Source of the DNA: Struthio camelus
Lineage: Eukaryota; Chordata; Aves; Struthioniformes; Struthionidae
DNA length: 64,000 bases
Assembly: GCF_040807025.1 (NCBI RefSeq)
Contig: NC_090942.1
Span: forward strand, 81,449,987 to 81,513,986
Reading direction: 5' to 3'
The notes beneath the pieces were generated by a model. That model was not told the origin of the DNA and searched no databases. It saw only the letters and a list, made by a program, of their open reading frames with translations. The translations under genes and the position numbers were made by a program. The first letter of the stretch is position 1, and each line of letters begins with the position of its first letter. This document shows positions 1 to 12,500 of this stretch, piece after piece.

Positions 1-3000
1 CCCCTGTGGCAGCAATTTTTGTGTGAACTGGCTGGGTGTGTGGGTTAAAATCTGCGTGGACACCCTTATTTGGGCTGGCTAGTAACTTACCCTCCAGATA
101 GAGGTGACTTCATTATGTTCCCTCCTGCCTGTGCAGAGATACAGAGGACTTTTCCCCCAGAAGAGCATGTATGGTTGGCACACTGAGTCAGGCTGCATGA
201 GAAATAGAAATAATATTGCAGGGGTTGTTTAGATAAACAGGAGTGGACAACATTTTCCAAAAGTGTCACACAGGAGCTATGCTCCTTTGGCAGAAGACCT
301 GGCTGAAGCAGTACACGTCCCAGTCAGTCATTCAGGCCCCTGCGCTTTTCCCTCTGTTGTATCAACCCAGCTGACTCGCAGCAGAGGGAGGCCTTAGATT
401 TTCACCACTGCGAGTTCAAAAATTTAAATTTCCATAGGATCGATCTGGACAAATTTGCACCCTTGAGTTGACTTATGATGCATTACACACCTTCACATGC
501 TGGCGTTCATGGGCAGAGCTGCCGGTTGGCATCACAGAGATATCTATTTAAGAGCTCAGTGCTGAATTGCCATAGTTTATTCCTTTCAGCAAACAGCCAC
601 AAACCTCTTTACCATTTAATTAAGGTATATGGTTGAATCTGTTGAATCCTTCAAATAAACAAGGCTGCTATAGGCAGTGTCTGAAACAGTGCTGAGTACC
701 TCCACGTGAGCCAGGCTTTAACCAGCGTTGGTGCAGAAGCAATATAGACTTGTTACTTTGGTGTGAAGAGCAGGATTTGCAAATTTAGGCCCAGAGCAAC
801 GCTAAATGGCCATCCAGCTCCTGAACCAATGTACATCCAGCCAGCTTAGTCTGGGAGCTAGGCAGGAGGATGCTGGTCTGACAGCAACAGCCACATGAAT
901 GCACTACCATTGGAAACCCCTGACGTGCAGGATTTCAAGCCACTCCCTGGTTCAACAGGAAAGTATGGAGATGTGACTTACTTTTCTAGGAGAAAGATAG
1001 GAAAGTTTCAAGATGAATAGTAGTGCATGTCCACCCACCCCCAAATAGTTTCTTTAGCTGCGCTGACTATCATGGGCAAAGAGGATGAGCTTGAACCAGG
1101 GAAATAAGTGCCCTTGATTGCCTGAAGTCAGAACAGCCCCGCTGCGCACCGTTGAAGGCTGTCAGGGCTCTTTGCATCTCTGTTCCTAGGGAGGGCTTTC
1201 CGCTTTTGCCGCTGAAGGATGTTCATGGTGTGCATCCTACCTGGCCATGGACTGAAGGCGATGCAGGAATATTTCAAGGCATGCTCAAGGGAAGAGAGAA
1301 TGGTTGGAGAGTGCATATCACCTATGAGAAATGGTAACGGGAGGCTGGGAGGGGCAGAGGGGGCAAGCCATTGAGGGTGTTTGGCCAAGAGCCTGGAGTC
1401 TGCACTAAGTGTAGCCATTGGTAGACCATTTATCATACACTGTGCAACCAGCCGCTGATTGACAGCAATTACTATTTTTTGCAGCTTCAAAATGTTAGTT
1501 GCAAGCTGTGGTTACTGCTGTAGTGTGAAAAACAAATATTTAGAGGATGAAAAAAAGGGCTTTTTGGTGATTTTGTGCTTTTTTTCTAAGGTTAATGAAT
1601 GTTCCTGGTAACTCTGGAAAACCATAATGGAAGTATCTGCATACCACTGAGATGAAGCAACTCCAAACCATCCCCTGTGAAGAGAATCTCAATCCTTTGC
1701 TGCTGTCTGGTAGAAATGAATGGACAAAAAGAACTTGAACTATGGGTTTTGATAATGATAGAGGAGGAGCTTTCACCACTATTCCAGTGTTGGACTGCAT
1801 CTGATGCAGGCTCATAGAGGCAGGGGATTGTTATTAAAGCTGTCTGAATAATCTGCAACAAGTAATTGAATGGAAGAGCTTAGTCTTTTTTTCTGTTTCT
1901 AAATTATTTATGAGCCAGCCCGGATATTCTTGAATGTACTTGTCTGAAGTAATCCTGCCCATAATTTCTGTGAATGGTCATTTATTTTTAGTTTGCCTAT
2001 GAGCATTTAGATAGTCAAAATGTTAGTTGTTTGAACTGGACAAACAATGACAGATTTCTGTTCCATGGCTACATGAGTGTAACTGAGATTTCCACTGAGA
2101 ATATTCACAGTTACCAGTGAATATTCTGTATTTCTATGTTTTCTTTCTGTAAACACTTTTAGAAATTAATGTGAATCTTTTTGGCAAATATATATTCAGC
2201 TGCAATATTCATGGAAATAAAAAAGGGGGAAGATGCAATTAAGTAACATTTCTTTGGAAAGCATTAAGAAATATTTCCTACGATCCTTGTCATGGCTAAA
2301 TGAATGATTTTAGTTTTTATGATTCGCAGTCTGGAACCACTTACTCAGAAGTAAGTTTGCGTAGAAGATTTCTGCTTGAACCTGACATAGTCCATCAGCC
2401 CTATGACTGCAAAAGGGTGTCTACTCACCATGGTTCAGGGCTGAATGATCTTCTGACTCCACTCACACAAGTGGCACAGGCACAGCTTGCTGTTCAGGAA
2501 GGCGAATGCCAGGGGCTGGCCTGCACCTTTCTTGTCCTGAGCCCCAGACACCTTTTTCCCTGGAGCCACTGGCAACTGAGATCAGCAGAAATGACTGTGA
2601 CTCTCAGCGGTTTGGAGAACTGCCTCAGCCTCTTGCCAAATTTTCAGGCTAAATGAATGGGACGTTTCCATGTGGAACTGATGTAGCCCGGAAGCTCGCC
2701 GACGCACCCAAATCAGCTCTGTAGCCAAGCCACAGCGAGGCTCTGTAGCCTCCAGGAAATTGGTAGATACTTGGTGCCTGGAGTGCCCTCAGCTCTGTGG
2801 TGCTGCAGCCACTTTGCCAATAGTGTTGGAGTCAGGTAATTCAAAGCCAACGAGCTCTTCTAACCTTGCTCGAGGAGTTTCTGTGGCTACAGTTTAGGGT
2901 TGGCTATCAGCCCAGGCAGGACTGAGGGAACTCACAAAGGAGGAAATGGGACAGGAGAAGCTCGTGGGTCTGCTTTCATCTTCAGCCCTGTGTTTAGCTG

Positions 3001-3654
3001 TGATGGCCAGATAGTTTTGTGATTAGCACACCTTGAAGAATAAATCGCATATGCATATTAAGCTCAAAATATTCAATACTAGACACAGGTTAGCCTTCTT
3101 TCCCCCCCAGAATTTGACATTTGTTTTTAATAGGGAGGAAGCAATATTCTGCAAATGAAACCAGTGCATGAATCCCAGTTTTGAGTCCCCCAAAATTTTT
3201 CTTCTTTCATTTCTTTAATCCAGGCTTGTTGTTGACACGTCACGTTTTGAAAGAAATGTACTACAGCAAATGATTTTTCTGCCAAAATTTCCTAACTTTC
3301 CTGAATCCTCTATTTCCAAACAGCTGTTCACTATGCTGTTGTAGGTTGGTGGGCATTTTCAACACGCTAGGTCTTTCTGGGCATGCCTAAGAGCAGCTGG
3401 CTGTACCTGCATTGGCAAAGCACTAGCCAAATCAGTCCTCAGAACCAAGGCTGTCTTGTGCCTTGGATGTCAGAGGTCACCAGAGCAGCAGATCTGATAG
3501 TGCTTTAAAGCAATATCTTCTGATGCCTTATAAATTTCTCAAACCTTGCAATGTCAAACCAGTTTCACTTAAAATTTTCATTACCATCACATTAGCTACG
3601 GGCTGCCTAGGAAGTTAATGGAAAGCAGGAGATCAGTAAATGCTTAAATCTAAG
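1..3654. other. Intergenic DNA, nothing recognised
   Basis: Moderately AT-rich single-copy-looking sequence. Open frames at 1128-1490 (minus) and 2300-2656 (plus) have low-complexity or non-family translations and no coding context. No RNA gene, repeat family or promoter could be supported. Confidence 0.6.
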
Positions 3655-3765
3655 GCAGTGTGGACAAAAATGTGGACTTGGATTCAGCAGATGAAATCGG
3701 TTGTGCCCTTGGGCAACTCACTTTACTCCGTTTCCCTTCCCAACCTTTGTCTTTACCAATGAAGC
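3655..3765 (+). mobile_element. MIR SINE relic
   Basis: The order of blocks matches the MIR core: a 'gacttggattcagcag' segment, then a 'gcccttgggcaactcactt' block, then a degraded 'cctcagtttcc'-like run. MIR is a tRNA-derived SINE of early amniote age, so this copy is strongly diverged and non-functional. The 5' and 3' limits are approximate. Confidence 0.55.
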
Positions 3766-6700
3766 TGTAAACATGTGAAGTTTCAGATAATAGATGAAGA
3801 AAAGAAAATCAGGCTTATGGTAATAAGGTAGAGGGAGAAAAATAATTCTGCTCTTTCTTTGGCCCCTCCTGCTGTGCTCCAGCATTTTGCCGGGCCCTTT
3901 CCTCGTCTTTCTTTGCCCAGCATCCCCCTCTGTCCTTTCCCTTATTGGAAATCTGAATCGTCCCTCTCTTCCTCCCACTCCTTTGTCCTATTTTCCCGTC
4001 CTGCTTTTCTCCTTTTCTTGTGTCCTCGATCACCCTATAGACACCCTGTAAAACATCTTTATCTTTTACCTTATAACAAAAATAAAAAATACCATTCTTC
4101 GGCAGTGGGAAGGCTGAACTGGAGGGGTATCATGCTGTGGGAGCACTGAGTACCCTTGCAGGAGACGTCCCACCATGCTCAGCTGCTCTGAAAGAAGTGG
4201 AGGGCTACCTTCAGCATTGGTGCCTTCCTTCCTCTTTTTCATTTTCCCCGCTTTTTTTTCTCCTCTTTGTATTTTTATCTTCCAATTCTCATTTTCCTTT
4301 GCTGGAATAAAAAAGGAAAGAAGAAGAGCTGAATGGAGGAAGATTGTAGCCTAGGGGTGTTGTCTAATGGAGAGAGTATCTGCTTGTGTAGCTTTTTCTG
4401 TGGAAAATGAGAGCAAAAATAACTTTTTATCATCTTATTGACATTTTCCAGAGGGTATTGTAACTTGTAGAACAAACTAAAGACAGAATTTGTTGCATTT
4501 TGGCTATTGAAATGTTTAGACCGCAATTTACAAACTTCTAAATGCTTTTTTTTTTCAATTATCCTATTAAAAAAAAAGATTTTTTTAAAAGAAGCTTTCC
4601 CAAACAGATTGACTCCCCTTTTTTTGGTTAGAGATTCAATTTTCCACTTGCACTAATTCAGTACAATATTTTTGTTTCATAAGAAACATTGCAAAAATAT
4701 TCAATAAGGAATGCAGAATCAGCTGTTTGAATGCTTCACTCATAACTGTTTGTATTTTTTTATTTTACTTTACCTTTTTTGGCTTACATTTGATGGGAAG
4801 TGCTTTATATGCTAAAGTACACCACGCACTCCACTATTTTGCTCTAATGCGATGTTGTATCACTGAACTGTAGCTAGCCGGAACACATCATGTGGTCACC
4901 TCATTTTACAGCAAACTAATAGCTGATGATAGAGGTTCATGTATACAGCTACTGTGTGAGCTGGACTTGCTGGGGAAAGATCTTTAATAGGAATTGTTCT
5001 CAGCCAGTTAGTCTGAAAGCCCATCTGTCATTTTGGCCTCTATATGATGTGTGTGTGGAGGATAATGGAGGGTTGGGATTGATTTATGCCTGAAAAAAAA
5101 ATAGCATGAAAGGGTGGCAACAGAATCACAGACCACAAGAATGGTGCTTGAGTTGTGCGCTGACTCCCTGGGATTCCCCCCATCCCCTTCTGGAAAGGAA
5201 ATGAATTTCATGTCATTTGCTTACAACCCCCTTGTTTTGCTTTTTAAGTAATAAAAGAGCTTGAGGCCATGCTTAAAAGAATGAAAAATAAAGAGACCAC
5301 TGTACTGGAACATGGGGTGGGGGTGGGAAATGCCACTCATGAAGTTATTGAAACAGGCTGCAAATGAACCCTGGGAACCAGCAGTTCTGTGAGAGAGGAG
5401 GAAGATGAGGATGGCTTTTTTAAGAACAGCACTAACTTCCACCCTAGTGCTCTGCTGGTATTCCTGGCCCATCTATCTGTGCTTGTCTTGTTTAATCAGC
5501 TTGCGAGCTGCGCTGGGCAGGCGCCCCTAGGTGATGCGCTGACAGCATCTAGCTTGATTTGGATTGCTGGGTTCTACCTAACCCTAAATAAATGGAGGTG
5601 AGACACGTTCCTCAAGAAAGATAAAGGACATTGGTTCTGGGGAGCACTGGATGGAGCTTTCTCAGTCTCAAGGGGTTTAGGGAGGAAGATCTGAGCTGCA
5701 AAGCCCAACGCGTGAAAGTGAGAGCAGCATGCATGGAGTGTGGAGCTCACCAGTGGCACGTTTTTAGCATCCAGGGATGTTTAACAGTTGTTCCGTCAAA
5801 CCAGACTGAACTGCCTCTGGCACAGTCCTCTTTACCCCAACAGATTAGGAAGAATGCTTGCATAGAGCTGGATAGAGGTACTGAGCTTTGTACAATTTTT
5901 AAGGCATTAAGTCACCTCCATTTCCAGTGAGGGAAATTACACTAGTGTCATTTTTATTAAGAAATATAGCACAAAGGATTAGCTGACTGGTTGGCATTAG
6001 TGGCCTATGGTGTTAAATTATAAGAGCTCATTTGTCATGATGCCATGATTAAGTCACTAGGCAGGTTGGATCCCACTTCTTTGGGGTGAAGGAGACTTGG
6101 CCTGACACTTGTGCAGGATCTAGCAGCTCCAATGAGAAGGAGTTGGCGGTATTGGTATCTGCCTGTTTCCTTGTCGTTAATTAAGGGCAGCTGGTCACAG
6201 TGGAGCAACTCAGGCCAGACCAAGAAAATCAGCTACAGAATAAGGTGTGATCCTAATCCCCTCGAAAAATGAATGTGTTTCTCTCACACGGGGTAGACAA
6301 GACCCAACTAGATTTTGCATGTATTTGGAAAATGTTCTCCATCCTTGCAATCTTACAGTTTTGTGGCATGATCTGGAAGTATAATAGAAAGTTGACTTTG
6401 CACACCAGTGAGTCTGGAGCAGTGCTTTAACCCTGTCTGATTCCAGTGTGCTATCCCTGACTCTTGCAACACCATAAACTTTCCTAATGTAAGTCTGAAG
6501 ATCACATGCTTGTGTTTTAAGTTGTAATGGATCAGTAAGCACTATAGTCTTGGAGCGGAGTTTGAACAAGTGGATGGGACGGTCAGGACCGAAATACTCA
6601 ACAGACCTCACGACTCTGACTCTAAAATTTCTCTTCATACTCTGTCCCAGGTTCATCGAGTGCGTAGTTAGGATGTGCCCAGCATGGAAAGAATGTAGTT

Positions 6701-7534
6701 TAACTGTTCATATTGTAATCTTCCCACCCGATATATTTACACAGGTTAGGATAATTCATACAGGCTTCTACACGCCTGCAATCGTATTTCCTACACTGTC
6801 TGTTTTCAAATGCAGAAACAAAGATTCAAGTCCTGGAATGATCTTCCTTAAGACTACCTGGATCTTGTGTATTTGTACTTCATGAGCCTAGAAACACAAC
6901 TGAGCTTGGTAGGACTGCTAGTCTAAAAACAGCAGTGCCTCGGATCAGGATGAAGGTTCACTGACCAAACAGTATGGAGGAAATCTGGGCAGTGCTCTAA
7001 TTTATTGTCCAGCATTAGCAGCAAAACTAGATGCATAAATCATAATGATTAAAAGCCTCATGTGTCTTCCTTTTTTCCTATTTGCAAACTGTCCTAGTAA
7101 TTTTCTCAAATGCATTTGTTGCTCAGAATTTTTCACTGAGTAATTTCTAGACATAATTCTTGTATTTTTATCTTGTCTGGAAAGTAATGCTGTATTTGAC
7201 ATTGGAGCTGTTTTCATTAGAGACATAAATCTTTCTTTTCTCGTCTCTGAATCACATTTCCCATGCTACCATTTGCAATTACAGATATGCAACTTGCTTT
7301 CTTCGACTGTTCTTCAACGTCCATTTATCACTGACTGTTTCAGCTGCTGCTGAAACACTAGCAAAGTAGATCACTCATGTATTTGTGACAAAACACACAC
7401 AGATGCACAAATGTACTTGCACAAAAATTAAAACAGCAAATGAGCATCTGTATTGTGTCTGAATGCTAGACTGATGTACAATAGAAAGGGGAGACCACCC
7501 ATGTGCTGTGTAAACATCCATATATGATCATCAT
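3766..7534. other. Intergenic DNA with open frames of chance length
   Basis: Includes the C/T-rich stretch near 3.85-4.02 kb and an AT-rich stretch near 4.54-4.78 kb. The 148-codon minus-strand frame at 6210-6656 has no recognisable domain and no splice or promoter context. No gene, tRNA or identifiable repeat was found. Confidence 0.55.
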
Positions 7535-8235
7535 GCTCCCTTCATCATCTTAGTAGCCCTCCACTGGACTCTCTCCAGTAGTGCCATGTCTCTCTGGTAC
7601 TGGGGAGCCCAGAACTGGACACAGTGCTCCAGGTGAGGCCTCCCCAGGGCTGAGGAGAGGGGCAGGATCACCTCCCTCCCACCTGCTAGCAACACTCTTC
7701 CTCATGCACCCTGGGATACCATTGGCCTTCTTGGCCACAAGACCACATTGCTGCCTCTTGCTCAACTTGTTGTCCACCAGGACCCAGGTCCTTCTCTGCA
7801 GAGCTACTTTCCAGCAGGTCAGCCCCCAGCCTGTCCTGGTGCACCTGGGGGTTCTTCCTCCCCAGGTGCAGGACCCTGCACTTGCCTTTGTTGAACTTCA
7901 GGAGGTTCCTCTCTGCCCAGCTCTCCAGCCTGTCCAGCTCCCTCTGAATGGCAGCACAGCCTTCTGGTGTATCAGTAACTTCTCCCAGTTTAGTATCATC
8001 AGCAAACTTGCTGAGGGTGCACTCTGTCCCTTCTTCTAGCTCACTGATGAACAAGCTGAACAGGATTGGACCCAGTACTGACCCCTGGGGGACACCGCTA
8101 GCTTCAGGCCTCCAACTAAACTTTTGTGCCACTGATCACAACCCTTTGAGCTCTGCCATCCAGCCAGTTTTCAATCCACCTCACTATCTACTCATCTAGC
8201 CCGCACTTCCTGAATTTGCCTATGAGGATGACTGT
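7535..8235 (-). mobile_element. CR1 LINE fragment (ORF2 reverse-transcriptase part)
   Basis: On the minus strand the frame 8132-7686 reads [16 protein letters not shown] (the FADD form of the reverse-transcriptase YxDD box) and GKCRVLHLG, all typical of CR1 ORF2. After about 7.7 kb the match continues in other frames with the usual downstream text, so the coding frame is broken. It is truncated at both ends and non-mobile. CR1 is the dominant LINE of bird genomes. Confidence 0.93.
7686..8132 (-). pseudogene. CR1 ORF2 remnant, reverse transcriptase domain
   Basis: A 148-codon open segment inside the CR1 copy. It holds the SVLGP motif, the FADD catalytic box and the region leading to the thumb. 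The endonuclease domain, the upstream reverse-transcriptase palm and the C-terminal end are missing, and the last portion is out of register with the CR1 protein. It is a dead fragment, not a host gene. Confidence 0.85.
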
Positions 8236-8829
8236 CACTATTGCTATTTGCTTACATGACACTGAGTCAATTCCTAAGCAAAATGACCTGTACAGGCTTC
8301 TCCTTAAGGGCATCCTGGGAGATTGAACCCCAAAAACAGAGAGAACAGAAAGTGGGTGTTCACCTTGGTAGGCCAGTGCCTTGGTAGGCCTTAAAGAGAA
8401 GGGAAGAAGGCAGGAAAGTCAACATAGACAACTACTCCATTCTGTACTTTAAAAGAAAGTGTTGGCCACCAAGGAGAATGGTTGCTAGATTGCTAACCTC
8501 AGGTAAAAAAAAAAAAAAGGGAGAAGAAATATTTTTTTCCCTGATCGTAACTCAGCTTAGACGCTGAGCTGCTCAGACAGCTTTGGGCACAGAGAAGTAG
8601 AGATTACTTCTCTCTGGGATCAGGCACCAGCTGAGAAGAGATTTTTTGGGACACAGTTTTTGGAATTAGGTACCTAAATTCCACTGAGGTCTTACTTTCT
8701 GTGGCTACAGCCTCTTTGACCTAGTCTGATGTAAGCAGAAAGCTTTTGGGCATGGTGCTCCAATGTGAGTGGAGCATTTTCTACAACGAAGGGAGAAGCT
8801 GAAGTAGAAAAACTGTTTGCAGAAAACCT
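8236..8829. other. Spacer between two CR1 copies
   Basis: Non-repetitive sequence with an A13 run near 8.505 kb and a short direct duplication of 'ccttggtaggcc' at about 8362-8390. No coding or RNA feature was seen. Confidence 0.5.
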
Positions 8830-9074
8830 TCTGAACCACAGGAAGTTCCATCTGAACATGAGGAAAAACTTCTTTTCTGTGAGGGTGACCGAGCACTGGA
8901 ACAGGTTGCCCAGAGAGACTGTGGAGTCTCCTTCTCTGGAGATATTCAAAACCCATCTGGACGTGATCCTGGGCAGTGTGCTCTAGGTGACCCTGCTGGA
9001 GCAGGGCGGGGTTGGACTAGATGATCTCCAGAGGTCCCTTCTAACCTTGGCCATTCTGCGATTCTGTGATTCCT
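8830..9074 (+). mobile_element. CR1 LINE 3' end
   Basis: Carries the end of ORF2 (a frame with NMRKNFFSVRVTEHWNRLPR, stop near 8.985 kb) followed by the conserved 3' tail 'ggttggactagatgatctcc' and the terminal octamer repeats ATTCTGCG/ATTCTGTG at 9053-9070. It is 5'-truncated, as usual for LINE insertions. Orientation is opposite to the CR1 copy at 7.5-8.2 kb, so it is a separate insertion. Confidence 0.93.
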
Positions 9075-9187
9075 AGCTCAGAATTTTACCAGCATCGCTG
9101 GGATAGTACATTTAAGTTGTATAGCAAAGAGGAAAATTTCTGCCAAGCCTGAAGACTAGAGCATTCACCTTGAATTAAGCAATGGAT

Positions 9188-9233
9188 GGTATAACGTATC
9201 TGAACATCCAGTGGTGGTATAACATATCTGAAC
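9188..9233. repeat. Short tandem duplication
   Basis: GGTATAACGTATCTGAAC at 9188-9205 recurs as GGTATAACATATCTGAAC at 9216-9233, with one difference and a 28-bp period. It is a local replication-slippage or duplication event. Confidence 0.8.
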
Positions 9234-9500
9234 CCAAACGCAAGCCAATGCATGCATGCCAAAACATTTGGCAATTGTTTAGTGGAACAGTGACAGCCTT
9301 AATAGCACGGCATTAGGCAGGGGGCCAAGAGGCAAAAATATTTGTAAATAGGGTTTGCTAATTTTTTCCACTGGCAAACATAATAAGAGAAGGAGAAGGG
9401 AATTAGTGCTGTGAAGAGACAGGCCCGGGAGCACACGTCCCTCTAGGTTTGTGAACAGAATCCCTGTTTAATCTAAGGCTGCCCACATGCAAATAAGAAG

Positions 9501-9567
9501 TGTGTGTGTGTACGTGTGTGTGTGTACGTGTGTGTGTGTGTGTGTGTACGCGTGTGTGCTGTGTGTG
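9501..9567. repeat. (TG)n microsatellite with TACG interruptions
   Basis: Runs of GT dinucleotides broken by TACG at fairly regular spacing, then a CGCG-containing end. Alternating purine-pyrimidine sequence; likely polymorphic. Confidence 0.95.
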
Positions 9568-12500
9568 GCAGGTGATGTGAAGAAGACATGGTAAGGAAAT
9601 ATTCCTCGAGTTCAGGAGCAGGAGCTGAAGGATAATTGGAGCTATAGAAGGATCCTTCCTCCTCCCCAAAAGGATACCAGGGCCTAGTTATGAAATCAAT
9701 ACTAGCAAAAGTTGCTAAATATTTCTATCTATGGACCTGTCCTTCTGAAAGCTCTCTCATGGTGTTGATGCTTGGCAGCTGCTCTAATGGGTATGACCGT
9801 ACTCTGGCTTTCTTCCCTCCCCTCGATTGCTTCCTCCTCCTCTGCACATGCAAAAGAATTACTATCTTTGAGGTGTACACTGAAGCGCATTGAAATAAGA
9901 TGATTTGCCTGGAGTCAGCCATGAAATCTGTAGCAGAGCCACAGATTTCTGTGGTGACTGAGCCTGGATTTACTGTATCTCTTTCCTATATGTTACTTGG
10001 AGAAATCTGCTGTGCAACCTCTTTCTTTTAGAAAACAAAACCTTCTCAGTACAGCCTCTTATTTCTATGGCTGTTGTTTCTTCTCAGGCCTACGCGGTGA
10101 TTGTGCGATACTGACTGTGAAATCCTAGTCTTACGAAAGTCAGTGGAGATGTCACTTCCATAGAAATCAGGATATTAGCATTAGATAAGAACAAACAATT
10201 TTACTGTAAAAAGAATGGGCTATAGAGATTTCTGAATGTATGCAGTGGATGAATTGAATGATCTCCTCGCATCCAGCATCATGCTGTTACCTTTCTCCTC
10301 AACTCTAAAGCATGATAAGCTGTATCTCTGCTCTGCATACAGTCCGGTACCGAAGGAGGTGATGCTTGTATCTTAGCTGCACCTAAGTTGAAACATTTTG
10401 AGGTTCCCTTCTGAAATGGGGTTTATCTAGCTCAATTTGGATAGGCTTTAGCCAAAACTTAAGCTCTAAATAACTATTATCAAAATAGTGAAAAAAGTCT
10501 TGCAACACACAGTGCTCACAGAAATAATATAGCCTTATATAAAAACTCGAAGGTGATTAACGATCAGATTTACCTCTTAACATTTACCTGACCAAAAAAA
10601 GGGCATCTTAAAGGCCAGAAGAAAAAGCTAATGGGTGTTTTATACAAATAATGCTGGTATTCCAACAGTGCTGCATAAATCACAGTCTGCCAGTTTCCCT
10701 CTCTCTGAAATCGTCTGTGTCTGTACAAGCTAAAACAAGAAAACAAATGTTTAAGAAAGAACTTGCACACCTAGTCATATTTTCAGAAAGGGCTGGGAAC
10801 AGCATAAATATAAAATATGTTTAGCTAAAATTATCACATGATGGCTAATACCTTCCCAGTAGCATATTTAGTTTTTTCTAGCAGAATATTTTGCACTGCA
10901 AAGGTTAAGTTCTTACTCATGTGAGCGCTGAGAAAATGAGTGACTGTGTAGAAAAGCTTGACATGTTCATTCACGCAGATTCATGTACGATCAATAGTGA
11001 GTCATGCAGTTTGATCAAGGGGCTCTGCAGCCCATGTTTGCCAGCGGATTGAGGCTACAGGAGCCTAGAATATGGTCCTAGGAGTTCAAAAAGTTGCACC
11101 AACTTATTAATACATTTAATAAATATTGTAAGGTGAGAGCAAAAGGGCATGGGCTGACCATTATGCAAAACTTTTGCTGTTTGCCGAGAGCACAGAAGGT
11201 TGCTTGCAGGGAGATCAGGAAGAAAGCCCCCAAGCACGTTGCTTTTGTTGCTTGCTGTGACCAAATCCCACTAAAAACAGCTTGTGATTTATTTCAGCTG
11301 CATAATAATATTACAAAGTAATAAAAATAAAGGCATATTTAATGATGTCCTTCCATTAAATGGTATGCCCTGGCCGTCTACCAATGGCTATACAGACCTA
11401 CTGGCGCCTCTGTCAAGGCTCTTTCTCTCAGTGTGGGAAGAGACATTAAATACCACGACAGAGTCCTATGTGCCATCAGGTTATGTTGCACAATTCATTT
11501 CCATTAGGCAAGTCATTTTTTCCTTTCCTTGGCCATTGCAACTTTGTTATGCTAATAAATACACTTGTGTAGCAGGACCCAATTTAAACAAAGATTTGAC
11601 ATAGTAACATTGCTAGACACATCCTGAATGGGACATCTGGGTCTTATCACAGCCGAAGGTCTCTTCCGTCACCCTCCCATCTTCACAACTTATAAGTGCT
11701 ATGAGGCAGAGCTGTCTTCAAGATCCAGTACACATTTGTTATTTCCATCATTAGTTTAAAAAGATCAGACCATCCTAGTTCAGAAGAGAAAAGGAAGAAG
11801 ACTTTTGCACTGTACAGGGCATAAGAGAAAAAATGCAGAGGTGAGGAATTATAAAGATGGCGAAGAAATCATTTATCTACAAAATCTTTCTCAAAGAATT
11901 CAAACGTATTTTACAAAATAGACATGGATCACTCCTCCAAGGACTAAACTGCAATGATCTCTGAGGCAAGAGCACAGCGGCCGTGCTGTGCTGCTGTATC
12001 ATGCTATGTATGTTGAAGGACACTACACCCATAGAAGTTCGGCAGCAGGGAACCAAGGCAGGCAGAGCTACAGTTCACCAACCGTTAAGTTTTAGAAGCC
12101 TGCTCTTGTGGAAAGTGCAGTGCAATATGCTGCTAGGATCTCCAGTTTCTCTGCCGAACTATTTGGGGTAGGCTGGAAGCTACTCTCAGGTGGCCAAAAT
12201 GAAGTGAGAAGCTTTTCTCCATATAGACTATCAAGTGCTGATTTACTGAGAAAAAGCTATAATGGACTTTCTCTGGCTGTCATGGACTGGAATTGCTCAA
12301 GCTTTCGTATCCCATCCCAGCCCATCTCACACACTGTGTCCATCTCTGATAATACTCAGTGACCTGCACTATAGCTGCTCACATTGTGGGGTCCCTCATT
12401 ACTGAGTGGAGCTCTTCCAGGAAGCAGACCACAGCCTGCTTAGCTGCCGCCCTGCGTTTCTGTCTAGGGGCAACACAGGCAGCGAGTGAGATGCTGAAGT

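Noticed and set aside
2300-2656. 118-codon plus-strand open frame
   Set aside because: No family resemblance, no splice sites that fit, and flanking sequence is non-coding in character.
3379-3388. GGGCATGCCT, perfect p53 decamer half-site
   Set aside because: Single half-site about 30 kb from the promoter on the 3' side; decamers of this degeneracy occur by chance at this density.
6210-6656. 148-codon minus-strand open frame
   Set aside because: About this many frames of such length are expected by chance in 64 kb of this composition. There is no recognisable domain, splice context or promoter.
8765-8986. 73-codon plus-strand frame as a host gene
   Set aside because: It is the C-terminal end of CR1 ORF2 within a truncated LINE, not a host protein.
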